From Gemmataceae bacterium (lineage in GTDB: Bacteria; Planctomycetota; Planctomycetia; Gemmatales; Gemmataceae), in contig JAIEPT010000023.1 of the NCBI GenBank assembly GCA_019748295.1, positions 1 to 43,295 of the forward strand: a stretch of 43,295 nucleotides of DNA, given 5' to 3'. The notes beneath the pieces were generated by a model. That model ran no database searches and was not told the DNA's origin. It saw only the letters and a list, made by a program, of their open reading frames with translations. The translations under genes were made by a program, and so were the position numbers. Of this stretch, positions 34,669 through 41,962 are shown piece by piece; within the stretch, counting starts at the first letter, position 1, and every line of letters starts with the position of its first letter.

Positions 34669-35591
34669 GATTTTCGGCCCGCTTCCTCGATGCGCAGCAA
34701 TACGGAGTCCGCCCACGACGGCCCGTGCTCGATCGGTTCCAGATGCACGGATACCTCTACCCCCGGCAATGCCTTGGCGATTGCCTCTTCCACCTGGTCT
34801 AGGAAATCGTGGGCCTGCTGCACGCTCCACGCTCCGGGCACCAGCAAGTGAAACTCGACGAAGCGCGTCCGGCCTCCCAATCGGGTGCGCAGGGCATGGT
34901 AGTGGATGTCCTCGCGCAGAAAAGGCGCCACGGCCGCCCGCACCGCATTTTGCTCGGCAAGAGGCAGCGCATGATCCATCAGCCCGTCGAACGAACGGCG
35001 AATGAGCCCCGCCCCGGTCCACGCGATGTTCGCAGCCATCGCCAGTGCGACGATCGGGTCGACTGCCGTCCACCCGGTAAGGGAAACGAGAAACACGCCG
35101 ACAACGACGCCGACGCTGGTGTAGACGTCGGTCATCAGGTGCTGCCCATTCGCTTCGAGCAAAATCGATCCCGCCGCCCTGCCGCGCCGAAGGAGCAGCC
35201 AGCCGACGCCCAAGTTGACGAGGGAAGCGAGCAGGGCGAGCATGACGCCCAGGCCAAGCGATTCGACTGGTTCGAGAACCAGCAAGCGCTTGACGGCATA
35301 CCAGGCGATGCTGCCGGCTGCGACCATGATCAGCATCCCTTCGAGCCCGCTCGAGAAAAACTCGATCTTTTCATGCCCGTAGGTGTGCTCGGCATCGACA
35401 GGGAGGGACGAATACCAGAGACAGAACAGGGCGGTGGCCGCGGCGACGAGATTCACGACCGATTCGAGCGCATCGGAAAGCAGGCCGACGGAACCCGTGA
35501 GCCATGCGGCCACGCTCTTCAGTCCGAGCGTGAAGAGAGCGGCGCCGATCGACAGCGCAAGCGGAAACCAGAGTGAGGTGCGAGACGTCAT
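34665..35591 (-). CDS. Cation diffusion facilitator metal exporter
   Basis: The 308-residue protein is a CDF transporter exchanging divalent metal (Zn, Fe, Co or Cd) for protons across the inner membrane. The N-terminal part has six membrane helices with the metal-site pairs LLSDALESVVN near residue 38 (Asp) and HLMTDVYTSVGV near residue 150 (His-Asp). YGHEKIEFF follows the second helix, as is typical. The C-terminal cytoplasmic domain of about 90 residues (IHYHALRTRLGGRTRFVEFH) is the usual dimerisation fold. ATG at 35591 is used; the frame continues upstream to 35624. The gene is coupled to the downstream esterase by a four-base overlap. Metal specificity cannot be read. Confidence 0.92.
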   Translation of the reverse strand: MTSRTSLWFPLALSIGAALFTLGLKSVAAWLTGSVGLLSDALESVVNLVAAATALFCLWYSSLPVDAEHTYGHEKIEFFSSGLEGMLIMVAAGSIAWYAVKRLLVLEPVESLGLGVMLALLASLVNLGVGWLLLRRGRAAGSILLEANGQHLMTDVYTSVGVVVGVFLVSLTGWTAVDPIVALAMAANIAWTGAGLIRRSFDGLMDHALPLAEQNAVRAAVAPFLREDIHYHALRTRLGGRTRFVEFHLLVPGAWSVQQAHDFLDQVEEAIAKALPGVEVSVHLEPIEHGPSWADSVLLRIEEAGRKS

Positions 35592-35757
35592 GTCCAAGCA
35601 TTTTACGGATGCGTTGACGTGCAACGGAGGGCATTAAGAGTGCGACTCGGGGATGTCGAGCCGAGAGGCGGCAATCAAACTGCCGGCGCCGCTCCATTTG
35701 CGGGGCCGATCTGATAGAATCGGCGCCATCCAGTGCGATACGTCGAGGCTGCCAACC

Positions 35758-36297
35758 ATGTCGATCCAGATCGTCTGCCCCCATTGCGGCGCGAAGGGGA
35801 ACGCCCCGGATTCGATTGCCGGGCAGCAGGTGCGCTGCTCGAAATGCAAAAACGCATTCACGGCCCAGACGCCGACGCCCACCTCGTTTCAGGCGCCGGC
35901 CCCCGCCGCGGGAGGTTTCGCGTTCGACGAAGGCTCCGCTCCGCTGGCGGTGGAAGACGACGGCCCGGGACCGATCGCTCGTAGTCCGCTGCGCTCCTCC
36001 GGCAGCTTCGGCAGCTTCTTGATGTTCCGCTCCTTCGCGGGCCGATTCCTGGTCATCGTTTTCTTTTGGCTGGGCATCTCCGGCATCCTCTTGCAAGCGG
36101 GCGGCGCGTTCCTCGGCGCCATCAACGCATTTCATTTCAGCGCTCCCGCCGGTTTGCTCCTCATCTTGGTCGGACTGATGACGCTCATCCTCGGGCCAAT
36201 GATGCTCCGGCTCTTTTGCGAGGTGATGGCGGTCATGTTTCAGATAAACGAACGCCTGGGCGAGATCGCGGAACTTCTGCGGCGCGAACGGCGATGA
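35758..36297 (+). CDS. Zinc-ribbon membrane protein
   Basis: The 179-residue protein starts MSIQIVCPHCGAKGNAPDSI and continues with CSKCK, giving a CxxC-x14-CxxC zinc ribbon of the MJ0042 type frequent in planctomycete membrane proteins. A Pro/Ala/Ser-rich linker follows (residues 40-85), then two long hydrophobic segments (about 98-122 and 130-155) and a charged helical end with EVMAVMFQINERLGEIAELL, as in DUF4282-like proteins. It is probably a two-pass inner membrane protein. Role unknown. The ATG at 35758 begins the ribbon directly. Confidence 0.78.
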   Translation: MSIQIVCPHCGAKGNAPDSIAGQQVRCSKCKNAFTAQTPTPTSFQAPAPAAGGFAFDEGSAPLAVEDDGPGPIARSPLRSSGSFGSFLMFRSFAGRFLVIVFFWLGISGILLQAGGAFLGAINAFHFSAPAGLLLILVGLMTLILGPMMLRLFCEVMAVMFQINERLGEIAELLRRERR

Positions 36298-36452
36298 TGG
36301 CGACTTTATCGCCGCCGCTGGCGTGCGCGTGACCGCTTGGCGCGCAAACGCAGCCGGGCCGACTGCACAAAAAGCTTGAAGTTTGACCGAACACGCGATG
36401 GCGCCCGCTTTGCTCGATACGCTCCGCCCGTTCCTGTTTCGGAGATTTCGCC

Positions 36453-37580
36453 ATGTTTGCTCGCTTCCTTGCTCCTCTCGTCGCAATCCTTGGTCTGCCG
36501 CTCGTCGCGTTCGCTCAAGGTGCGGATGCCAAGACTTATGATGCGATCGTCGCCAGGTCGGCCAAGTTCTTGGCGTCGAGCCAGGAGGAGAACGGCGGCT
36601 GGAGTACGTCGAAGTCGCCGGGCGTTACCGGCATCGTGCTGACGGGCCTGCTTCGTTCCGGAGCCGCCACGCCGGCCGATCCAAGCGCCGCGAAAGCCCT
36701 CAAGTACATCGAAGGGCTGGTCAACGCCGACAAGAAGCACATTGCGGGACAAGATCCGAAAGTGCAACTTCTCAATTACGTGACCAGCGTCAACGTGATG
36801 GCTCTCGTGAGCGCGAACCAGGAGAAACGCTATCAGGCCGTCATCGGCAACGCAGTGGAGTTTCTCAAGAAGCTGCAGTGGGACGAAGGCGAAAACAAAA
36901 CCGAAAAGGACGACTTCTTCGGCGGAGCCGGCTACGACAGCAAGTCGCGTCCCGATCTTTCCAACACGCAGTTCTTCCTCGACGCCTTGATCGCCGCCGG
37001 CGTGCCGAAGGACGATCCGGCCCTCAAAAAAGCGCTCGTCTTCGTGAGCCGCAGCCAAAATCTCAAGAGCGAAGCGAACGATCAGCCGTGGGCGGGCAAG
37101 ATCAACGACGGCAGTTTCATCTACACGCCGTCCACGGGTGGAGTCACCAAGGTCATCGATAAGGCGAACGAAGACGGCAGCCTGCCGGGCTACGGCAGCA
37201 TGACCTACGCGGGCATCAAGAGCATGATCTACTGCGGCGTGGGGAAGGACGATCCGCGCGTCAAGAAAGCCTACGAATGGATCCAGAACAACTATTCGGT
37301 GGAAGGCAATCCCGGCATGCCGGAGGTGCGTTCCCAGTGGGGGCTGTATTATTACTATCACACGATGGCCAAGACGCTCGATGTCCTGGACGTCGACTAC
37401 GTAGTCGACGGCAAGGGCGTCAAGCACGACTGGCGCAAGGACATCGTCGAAGCCCTCGCGAAACGGCAACAAGCCGACGGCAGCTTCCAGAACTCCGCCC
37501 AAAACTGGATGGAAGCCGACCCCAACCTCGTGAGCGGCTACGCCCTCATGGCCCTCAGCTACTGCAAGCCCAAACGATGA
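36453..37580 (+). CDS. Secreted prenyltransferase/squalene-oxidase repeat protein 2
   Basis: The 375-residue protein has a signal peptide (MFARFLAPLVAILGLPLVAF) and then an alpha-toroid repeat domain over nearly its whole length: SQEENGGWSTS near residue 45, FFGGAGYDSKSRPDLSNTQF near 150, SLPGYGSMTYAGIKSM near 240 and QQADGSFQNSAQNWMEADP near 345. It is a shorter relative of the 29408-31072 product without the linker and Ig-like domain. No hopene-cyclase DxDD is visible, so enzymatic activity is doubtful; such proteins are common in planctomycetes. CGGAG lies nine bases before the ATG. Confidence 0.85.
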   Translation: MFARFLAPLVAILGLPLVAFAQGADAKTYDAIVARSAKFLASSQEENGGWSTSKSPGVTGIVLTGLLRSGAATPADPSAAKALKYIEGLVNADKKHIAGQDPKVQLLNYVTSVNVMALVSANQEKRYQAVIGNAVEFLKKLQWDEGENKTEKDDFFGGAGYDSKSRPDLSNTQFFLDALIAAGVPKDDPALKKALVFVSRSQNLKSEANDQPWAGKINDGSFIYTPSTGGVTKVIDKANEDGSLPGYGSMTYAGIKSMIYCGVGKDDPRVKKAYEWIQNNYSVEGNPGMPEVRSQWGLYYYYHTMAKTLDVLDVDYVVDGKGVKHDWRKDIVEALAKRQQADGSFQNSAQNWMEADPNLVSGYALMALSYCKPKR

Positions 37581-37888
37581 TGCAAATCCCCTTCCGCTGG
37601 CCCTCCCAACCCTCTCCCCTTGGGGGAGAGGGTGGCCGAAGGCCGGGTGAGGGGTCGGCCCCATGCGGGGATTGGTTGGTTCGGCTGCGTCAAAGACAGA
37701 AGACAATGAGGAACGGCGAACCGAGATCGGAGAATGACGAATGCAATCCGCCCATTCTCAGTTCTCCGATCTCCGATCTCGGTTCATCATTGTCTTCTGG
37801 CTTTAATCACGGAGACAGACGACACCCCGCTACGGGCCGCCCCCTCACCCCCAGCCCCTCTCCCCCAAGGGGAGAGGGGACAAAACGC
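37581..37888. other. Repeat-rich gap upstream of the NicO gene
   Basis: The gap holds a family B element split by another hairpin: its left part at about 37605-37666, its right part at 37843-37884, and between them a different inverted repeat (37697-37799). The ribosome site of the downstream gene appears to be inside the right part. No coding region is supported. Confidence 0.65.
37605..37884. repeat. Split family B element with inserted hairpin
   Basis: CCCTCTCCCCTTGGGGGAGA near 37610 is mirrored by CCCCTCTCCCCCAAGGGGAG at 37856-37877, and GGGTGAGGGG..CGGCCCC near 37643 by GGGCCGCCCCCTCACCCC near 37830. The inner hairpin 37697-37799 has its own arms, CAGAAGACAATGA and TCATTGTCTTCTG, plus GAACCGAGATCGGAGAA and its inverse. 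It looks as if one repeat inserted into another. Confidence 0.75.
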
Positions 37889-39352
37889 TTGCGGCTCCTT
37901 TTGATCGCGCTTGCGTTGATCCTTTTCCCATCCATCGCCTTCGCCCACCCCGTCCCCAAAAGCAACCACGACCGCACCATCCAGGTCCGCCTCCGCAAGA
38001 CGGAAAAGCCGAATCGCTTGCAAATTCGGGTCGATTATCGCCTCGAAGTCGATGAAGCGACTGTGCTGCTCGAAGACATGCAGCCCTTCCGCGACGACGT
38101 GGATCCCGCGAAATACGTCGGCAAGCCGCTTGAGTTTTACGGCGAGTTCGCCCGAATCTACGGCCCGCTGCTTGCCAACAACCTGATCGCATCGACCAAC
38201 ACGGCCAAGACCATCGAGTTCGAATGCATCGGCCGCACGCCGACGCTTCACGATGAAAAAGGAGAAAAGCTCGGCCACCTTCGCTGCGACTTCGTCTTCG
38301 TGTCCGAAATCGCCGTTTCGGACGATCGCCCTACGACCCTGAAGTTTCGCGACAACACCTACCTCATGCAGGATGGCGAGGTGCGGCTTTCGTTCGTCGA
38401 CGAAGCCGGATTGCGTCTTTCTAAAGTAGTCGCGCCCGACGAGGAACTGATCAAACGGCCGTTGAGCCAGCAACAAGTCGGGGACGAGGACCGCCTACGC
38501 GAGTTGGAAATCGTCTTCCGCACCTCGGCCCCGATTGCTCCGCCGACGCCTCTGGTCGAACCGAAGACGACGATCCCGGAACCGATCAAAGAATCCGTCG
38601 CGATCGACCCGCATGAAGACGACGCGTTGCGGCAACTCGTCTTCAGCGGCCGCTCGTTTTGGCTGATCATGCTGCTCGCGTTTTTCTTCGGCGCCGCACA
38701 TGCCCTGACGCCAGGCCATGGCAAAACGTTGGTCGCCGCGTATTTGGTCGGCGAACGGGGCACGACGGCGCATGCTTTGGTGCTTGGCCTCTCGACGACG
38801 CTGACGCATACCGGAGCCGTGCTGATTCTCGCCGGCGTCGCGTGGTTTTTGCCCAGCATGCGACAAGCGATTCAAGCAGGCCTCGGCATCACCATGGGCA
38901 TCATCATCGTGCTGATGGGGTCGTACCTGTTAGTCCAGCGCCTTGCGGGTCGGCCGGACCATGTGCATTTCGGCGGCGATCATGGACACGGGCATGGCGA
39001 CGGCTTCCATTCGCACAGCCATGGGGGCGGCAGCCACAGTCAAGGCGGCGTTTCGTGGACGCAACTGATTTTGCTCGGCATGTCGGGGGGAATCATTCCC
39101 TGTTGGGATGCCGTACTGCTGCTGTTGTGGAGCATCGGTTCGGACAAGCAGCAAATCGCCCTGCCCGCGCTGCTCGCGTTCAGCCTGGGCCTCGCCGCCG
39201 TGCTGGTGGCCGTCGGCGTCATGGTGGTGAAGGTGCGTGCATTCGCCGACTCGAAGTTCGGCGAAGGGAAGTGGACCCGCAAGCTGTCGATCGCCAGCGC
39301 CGTCGCGATCATTCTGCTGGGCTTCTACCTCTGCAGGCAAAGCATCCGCTAG
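37889..39352 (+). CDS. NicO-type nickel/cobalt exporter with extracytoplasmic domain
   Basis: The 487-residue protein has a signal-like start (MRLLLIALALILFPSIAFAH), then an extracytoplasmic domain of about 200 residues (HDRTIQVRLRKTEKPNRLQI) resembling DUF1007. The membrane part from about residue 250 carries the NicO/RcnA signature FGAAHALTPGHGKTLVAAYL, TTLTHTGAVLILAG and LGMSGGIIPCWDAVLLLL. A histidine-rich loop lies between helices (HGHGHGDGFHSHSHGGGSHS), a likely metal-binding site. It would export Ni2+ or Co2+, or serve another small ligand of this broad family. The frame runs far upstream; TTG at 37889 is chosen because it precedes the signal sequence and GAGGGGA, part of a repeat, lies eight bases upstream. 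Confidence 0.85.
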   Translation: MRLLLIALALILFPSIAFAHPVPKSNHDRTIQVRLRKTEKPNRLQIRVDYRLEVDEATVLLEDMQPFRDDVDPAKYVGKPLEFYGEFARIYGPLLANNLIASTNTAKTIEFECIGRTPTLHDEKGEKLGHLRCDFVFVSEIAVSDDRPTTLKFRDNTYLMQDGEVRLSFVDEAGLRLSKVVAPDEELIKRPLSQQQVGDEDRLRELEIVFRTSAPIAPPTPLVEPKTTIPEPIKESVAIDPHEDDALRQLVFSGRSFWLIMLLAFFFGAAHALTPGHGKTLVAAYLVGERGTTAHALVLGLSTTLTHTGAVLILAGVAWFLPSMRQAIQAGLGITMGIIIVLMGSYLLVQRLAGRPDHVHFGGDHGHGHGDGFHSHSHGGGSHSQGGVSWTQLILLGMSGGIIPCWDAVLLLLWSIGSDKQQIALPALLAFSLGLAAVLVAVGVMVVKVRAFADSKFGEGKWTRKLSIASAVAIILLGFYLCRQSIR

Positions 39353-39368
39353 AGCGGCTTGAAGATTG

Positions 39369-39626
39369 ATGCAGCGACCGACGTGGCGTTCTGTAGGGAA
39401 CGCCCTCCGTGGCGTTCCGCCTGACTGGACGGGTCCGAATGACTTCACCCAACCTGCGATCATCGGATTTCCGCTTGCGGCTTAGCGTTCGCGCACACAC
39501 CTCGGCTCGCTAAGCCGCAAGCGGAATACAGACGCCCGAACGTGGGACGACTTCCCTCGGACGCGTCCAGTTCGGCGGAACGCCACGGAGGGCGTTCCCT
39601 ACAGAACGCCACGTCGGTCGCTGCAT
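39369..39626. repeat. Family A palindrome with 53-bp perfect arms
   Basis: The arms 39369-39421 and 39574-39626 are perfect 53-base reverse complements containing CTGTAGGGAACGCCCTCCGT. Inside, TTCCGCTTGCGGCTTAGCG (39469-39487) and its exact inverse (39508-39526) form a second hairpin. Between the two layers, short GGACGGGTCCGA/TCGGACGCGTCC words also mirror each other. The element starts 16 bp after the NicO stop and ends 26 bp before the Nudix ATG. The perfect arms suggest a young copy or correction between arms. Confidence 0.95.
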
Positions 39627-39652
39627 TCATCTTCCTTTCGAAGGTTGGCGCC

Positions 39653-40063
39653 ATGAAAAAAGCCGCGGGCACGTTGCTGTATCGCGATGGCCGCAGCGGG
39701 CTTGAGGTGCTGCTCATCCACCCCAGCGGCTGGTACAACCGCGGCAAACCCTGGGGCATTCCCAAGGGCGAGCCCGATCCCGGCGAAGATTTGGAAACCA
39801 CCGCACGCCGCGAAACTCGTGAGGAAGCAGGCGTCGAGGCGGGCGAACTGGTTCCGCTCGGAAGCATCACGTATCAGAAATCGCGCAAAGAGATCCACGC
39901 CTTCGCGGGCCCAGCTCCGGCCGATGCGGCTCCACGATGTGCGTCGTGGGAGGTCGATTGCGCCGAGTTCGTTCCGATGGACGAAGCTCGCAAGCGGATT
40001 CATCCGGATCAGGCCGCGTTTCTCGATCGGTTGATCGCCCATCTCGAAAAGCATGCGCCATAA
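39653..40063 (+). CDS. Nudix hydrolase
   Basis: The 136-residue protein has the Nudix box GEPDPGEDLETTARRETREEAGV at residues 38-60, here given as G-x5-E-x7-R-E-T-R-E-E-A-G, preceded by PWGIPK. It starts KKAAGTLLYRDGRSGLEVLL, typical for cytoplasmic housecleaning Nudix enzymes that hydrolyse nucleoside diphosphate derivatives. The substrate (for example dinucleoside polyphosphates or oxidised nucleotides) cannot be told from the sequence. GAAGG lies eight bases before ATG 39653; the frame is open upstream through the palindrome, which is not coding. It is followed at 36 bp by the SDR gene. Confidence 0.93.
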   Translation: MKKAAGTLLYRDGRSGLEVLLIHPSGWYNRGKPWGIPKGEPDPGEDLETTARRETREEAGVEAGELVPLGSITYQKSRKEIHAFAGPAPADAAPRCASWEVDCAEFVPMDEARKRIHPDQAAFLDRLIAHLEKHAP

Positions 40064-40099
40064 GATGGAGGTGGACGCGCCGCCAGGGAGCCACAGCCG

Positions 40100-40948
40100 A
40101 TGGGTCAACGTCGCACGATTGCCGGTTCGCGGATGTTGATCACCGGCGCCTCGCAGGGGATCGGCCGAGCGTTGGCGCTCGCCGCGGTCCATCAGGGCGC
40201 CAAGGTGTTGGCTGCGGCACGCAAAGAAGATTTGCTGCAACAACTCAAGGCGGAAGCAAAGGGCCCTGGCGCTCTCGAATACGTTGTTGCCGACGTGTGT
40301 TCTCCGGGCGATCGGCAAAAGATGGTGGAGGCCGCCCAGTCGAAGTTCGGCGGGCTCGACATCCTCGTCAACAACGCAGGCATCGGCGCCACCGGGCACT
40401 TCGCGGATATCGATTTCCAGCATTTGCGATCGATCTTCGAGGTCAATTTTTTCGGCCTCACGGAAACGACGCGCGTCTTCCTGCCGATGCTGAAGCAAGG
40501 GCATAAGCCCGCCATCGTCAACATTTCGTCAATCGCCGGCAAACGCGGCATCCCAGCGCGAAGCCATTACTCGACGAGCAAGTTCGCGGTGCAGGGCTTC
40601 AGCGAATCCATTCGTGCCGAACTGGCGAAAGACGGCGTCGATGTGCTCATCGTCAATCCGGGCCTGACGCAGACGAACTTCTCTCAGAACATGCTGGAGC
40701 AGAAGGCGAAAATTCAAATGGACCACATGCGCGGCATGACGGCCGAGCAGGTGGCGTTCGAGACGCTCAAAGCGATCGCGCGCGGCCGAAACGAAACGAC
40801 GCTGACGCTCAACGGCAAACTGCTCTGTCTGGTCGCCCGCTTTATGCCCTGGATCGCGGACATGGTATCGCGCAAGAAAGTGCGTGAACTGTTTAAGGAC
40901 GAGATGGCGGAGCGAGCGAACGCACAAGCGTCGCAAACGGCGACTTGA
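40100..40948 (+). CDS. Short-chain dehydrogenase/reductase
   Basis: The 282-residue protein is a classical SDR: the NAD(P) loop ITGASQGIGRAL at residues 14-25, VVADV near 63, NNAGIGATG near 92, VNISSIAGKRG with the catalytic serine near 147, and YSTSK with the catalytic Tyr and Lys near 160. The N-AG and YxxxK spacing is normal. An AARK after the second beta strand suggests NADP preference. The C-terminal 40 residues (LVARFMPWIADMVSRKKVRE) are amphipathic, as in membrane-associated lipid SDRs. The substrate is unknown. Confidence 0.93.
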   Translation: MGQRRTIAGSRMLITGASQGIGRALALAAVHQGAKVLAAARKEDLLQQLKAEAKGPGALEYVVADVCSPGDRQKMVEAAQSKFGGLDILVNNAGIGATGHFADIDFQHLRSIFEVNFFGLTETTRVFLPMLKQGHKPAIVNISSIAGKRGIPARSHYSTSKFAVQGFSESIRAELAKDGVDVLIVNPGLTQTNFSQNMLEQKAKIQMDHMRGMTAEQVAFETLKAIARGRNETTLTLNGKLLCLVARFMPWIADMVSRKKVRELFKDEMAERANAQASQTAT

Positions 40949-41009
40949 TCCGCAATCCCGCGGCGCGGCACGTCCTCTGCGAGCGGTTAAGTTTTCGGAG
41001 GGTTTGGAA

Positions 41010-41648
41010 ATGCCTCACGTCGTGCTTCTAGGCGATTCCATATTCGATAACGCGAGCTACGTCTCGCCGGGGCGGAGCGTTCTTGATCAACTGCACAAGC
41101 AACTTTCAGGGGATTGGAAAGCCACGCTGGGGGCGGTCGATGGAGCGACGATCCCGAGCGTGTCTCGTCAGATAGCGATGCTGCCTGCGGACGCCACGCA
41201 TCTCATGCTGAGCATCGGCGGCAACGACGCCATCGGCCAGAGCGGCCAACTCCTTTCGGATGATTCAACGACGTTTGCCGAATCGCTGCATGTCTTGGCG
41301 GGCGTGCTCGAAGAGTTTCGCATCGCCTACCGCGAGTTGCTGCACCAACTTCTTTCTCTATCGAAGCCTCTTGCGGTCTGCACGATTTACGACGCGATCC
41401 CCATACTTGGTCCCGCTCATCGCGCGGGCCTGGCGGGCTTCAACGAAGCAATCCTGCGCGAAGCGTTTCGCGCAGGATTGCCGGTGATCGATCTCCGCAT
41501 CATCTGCGACCAACGCGCCGATTTTTCGACGACCTCGCCCATCGAACCGTCCGAATCCGGCGGCGGCAAGATCGCGCGCGCCATCCGACTTGCCCTCGAC
41601 CGCATGGCGGAGGACGGCATGGGCAGCTGGGTGATGGCCCACGCCTGA
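41010..41648 (+). CDS. SGNH-family hydrolase without the usual C-terminal histidine motif
   Basis: The 212-residue protein begins MPHVVLLGDSIFDNASYVSP with block I and the nucleophile S10, and has LSIGGNDAIGQSG near residue 70 for the GGND block. At the place where DxxH normally gives the Asp and His of the triad it reads TSPIEPSESGGGKIARAI, without a His. I recall the IEPS form from a small subgroup of bacterial SGNH proteins, so this may be natural rather than decay. No signal peptide, hence cytoplasmic. GGAGGG lies eight bases before ATG 41010. Function unknown. Confidence 0.82.
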   Translation: MPHVVLLGDSIFDNASYVSPGRSVLDQLHKQLSGDWKATLGAVDGATIPSVSRQIAMLPADATHLMLSIGGNDAIGQSGQLLSDDSTTFAESLHVLAGVLEEFRIAYRELLHQLLSLSKPLAVCTIYDAIPILGPAHRAGLAGFNEAILREAFRAGLPVIDLRIICDQRADFSTTSPIEPSESGGGKIARAIRLALDRMAEDGMGSWVMAHA

Positions 41649-41689
41649 TTTATTGATCGTCAGACAGCGAAAGCGCGAGTGCTGGATTT

Positions 41690-41926
41690 GCTCCCCTCTC
41701 CCTCCGGAAGAGTCGGGGAGAGGGGTTTGGGGAGAGGGGTTTGGGGAGAGGGGTTTGGGGAGAGGGGTTTGGGGAGAGGGGTTTGGGGAGAGGGGTTTGG
41801 GAAGAGGGGTTTGGGAAGAGGGGTTTGGGGAGAGGGCGCCTTTTCTCGCCCAACGCCGCGTCCCACGCCCTCACCCCCAACCCCTCTCCCGGACTCTCCC
41901 GGAGGGAGAGGGGAGCAAGACTAGCC
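41690..41926. repeat. Family B element expanded by a minisatellite
   Basis: CCCCTCTCCCTCCGGAAGAG near 41693 and CCGGAGGGAGAGGGGAGC near 41910 are the outer arms. The central TTTTCTCGCCCAACGCCGCG is conserved with other copies. Between the left arm and the centre a 14-bp unit is repeated eight times. The right half (CCCTCACCCCCAACCCCTCT) lacks such repeats, so the expansion is one-sided. Confidence 0.9.
41722..41833 (+). repeat. Eight 14-bp GGGGTTTGGGGAGA tandem repeats
   Basis: Units begin at 41722, 41736, 41750, 41764, 41778, 41792, 41806 and 41820. The sixth and seventh read GGGGTTTGGGAAGA; the others are identical. Each unit has two G-runs, so the plus strand could fold into G-quadruplexes. 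The period of 14 does not keep a reading frame, in line with its non-coding place. Confidence 0.95.
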
Positions 41927-41962
41927 TCTGCGCTTTCCCTGCTTGACGATCCATAGCAACGC

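Larger units (their letters stand above)
41649..41962. other. Repeat-filled gap between convergent genes
   Basis: The gap between the SGNH and the esterase stops is almost entirely a family B element with an expanded G-rich minisatellite (41722-41833), both listed. Open frames here, including proline-rich ones on the minus strand, are readings of the tandem repeat and are not genes. Confidence 0.7.

Noticed and set aside
36306-37706. 466-codon minus-strand open frame
   Set aside because: It is antisense to the second prenyltransferase-repeat gene, which has a signal peptide, repeats and ribosome site; the antisense product has no recognisable motif.
41722-41833. CRISPR array
   Set aside because: The repeats are contiguous 14-bp units without unique spacers and no cas genes are present.
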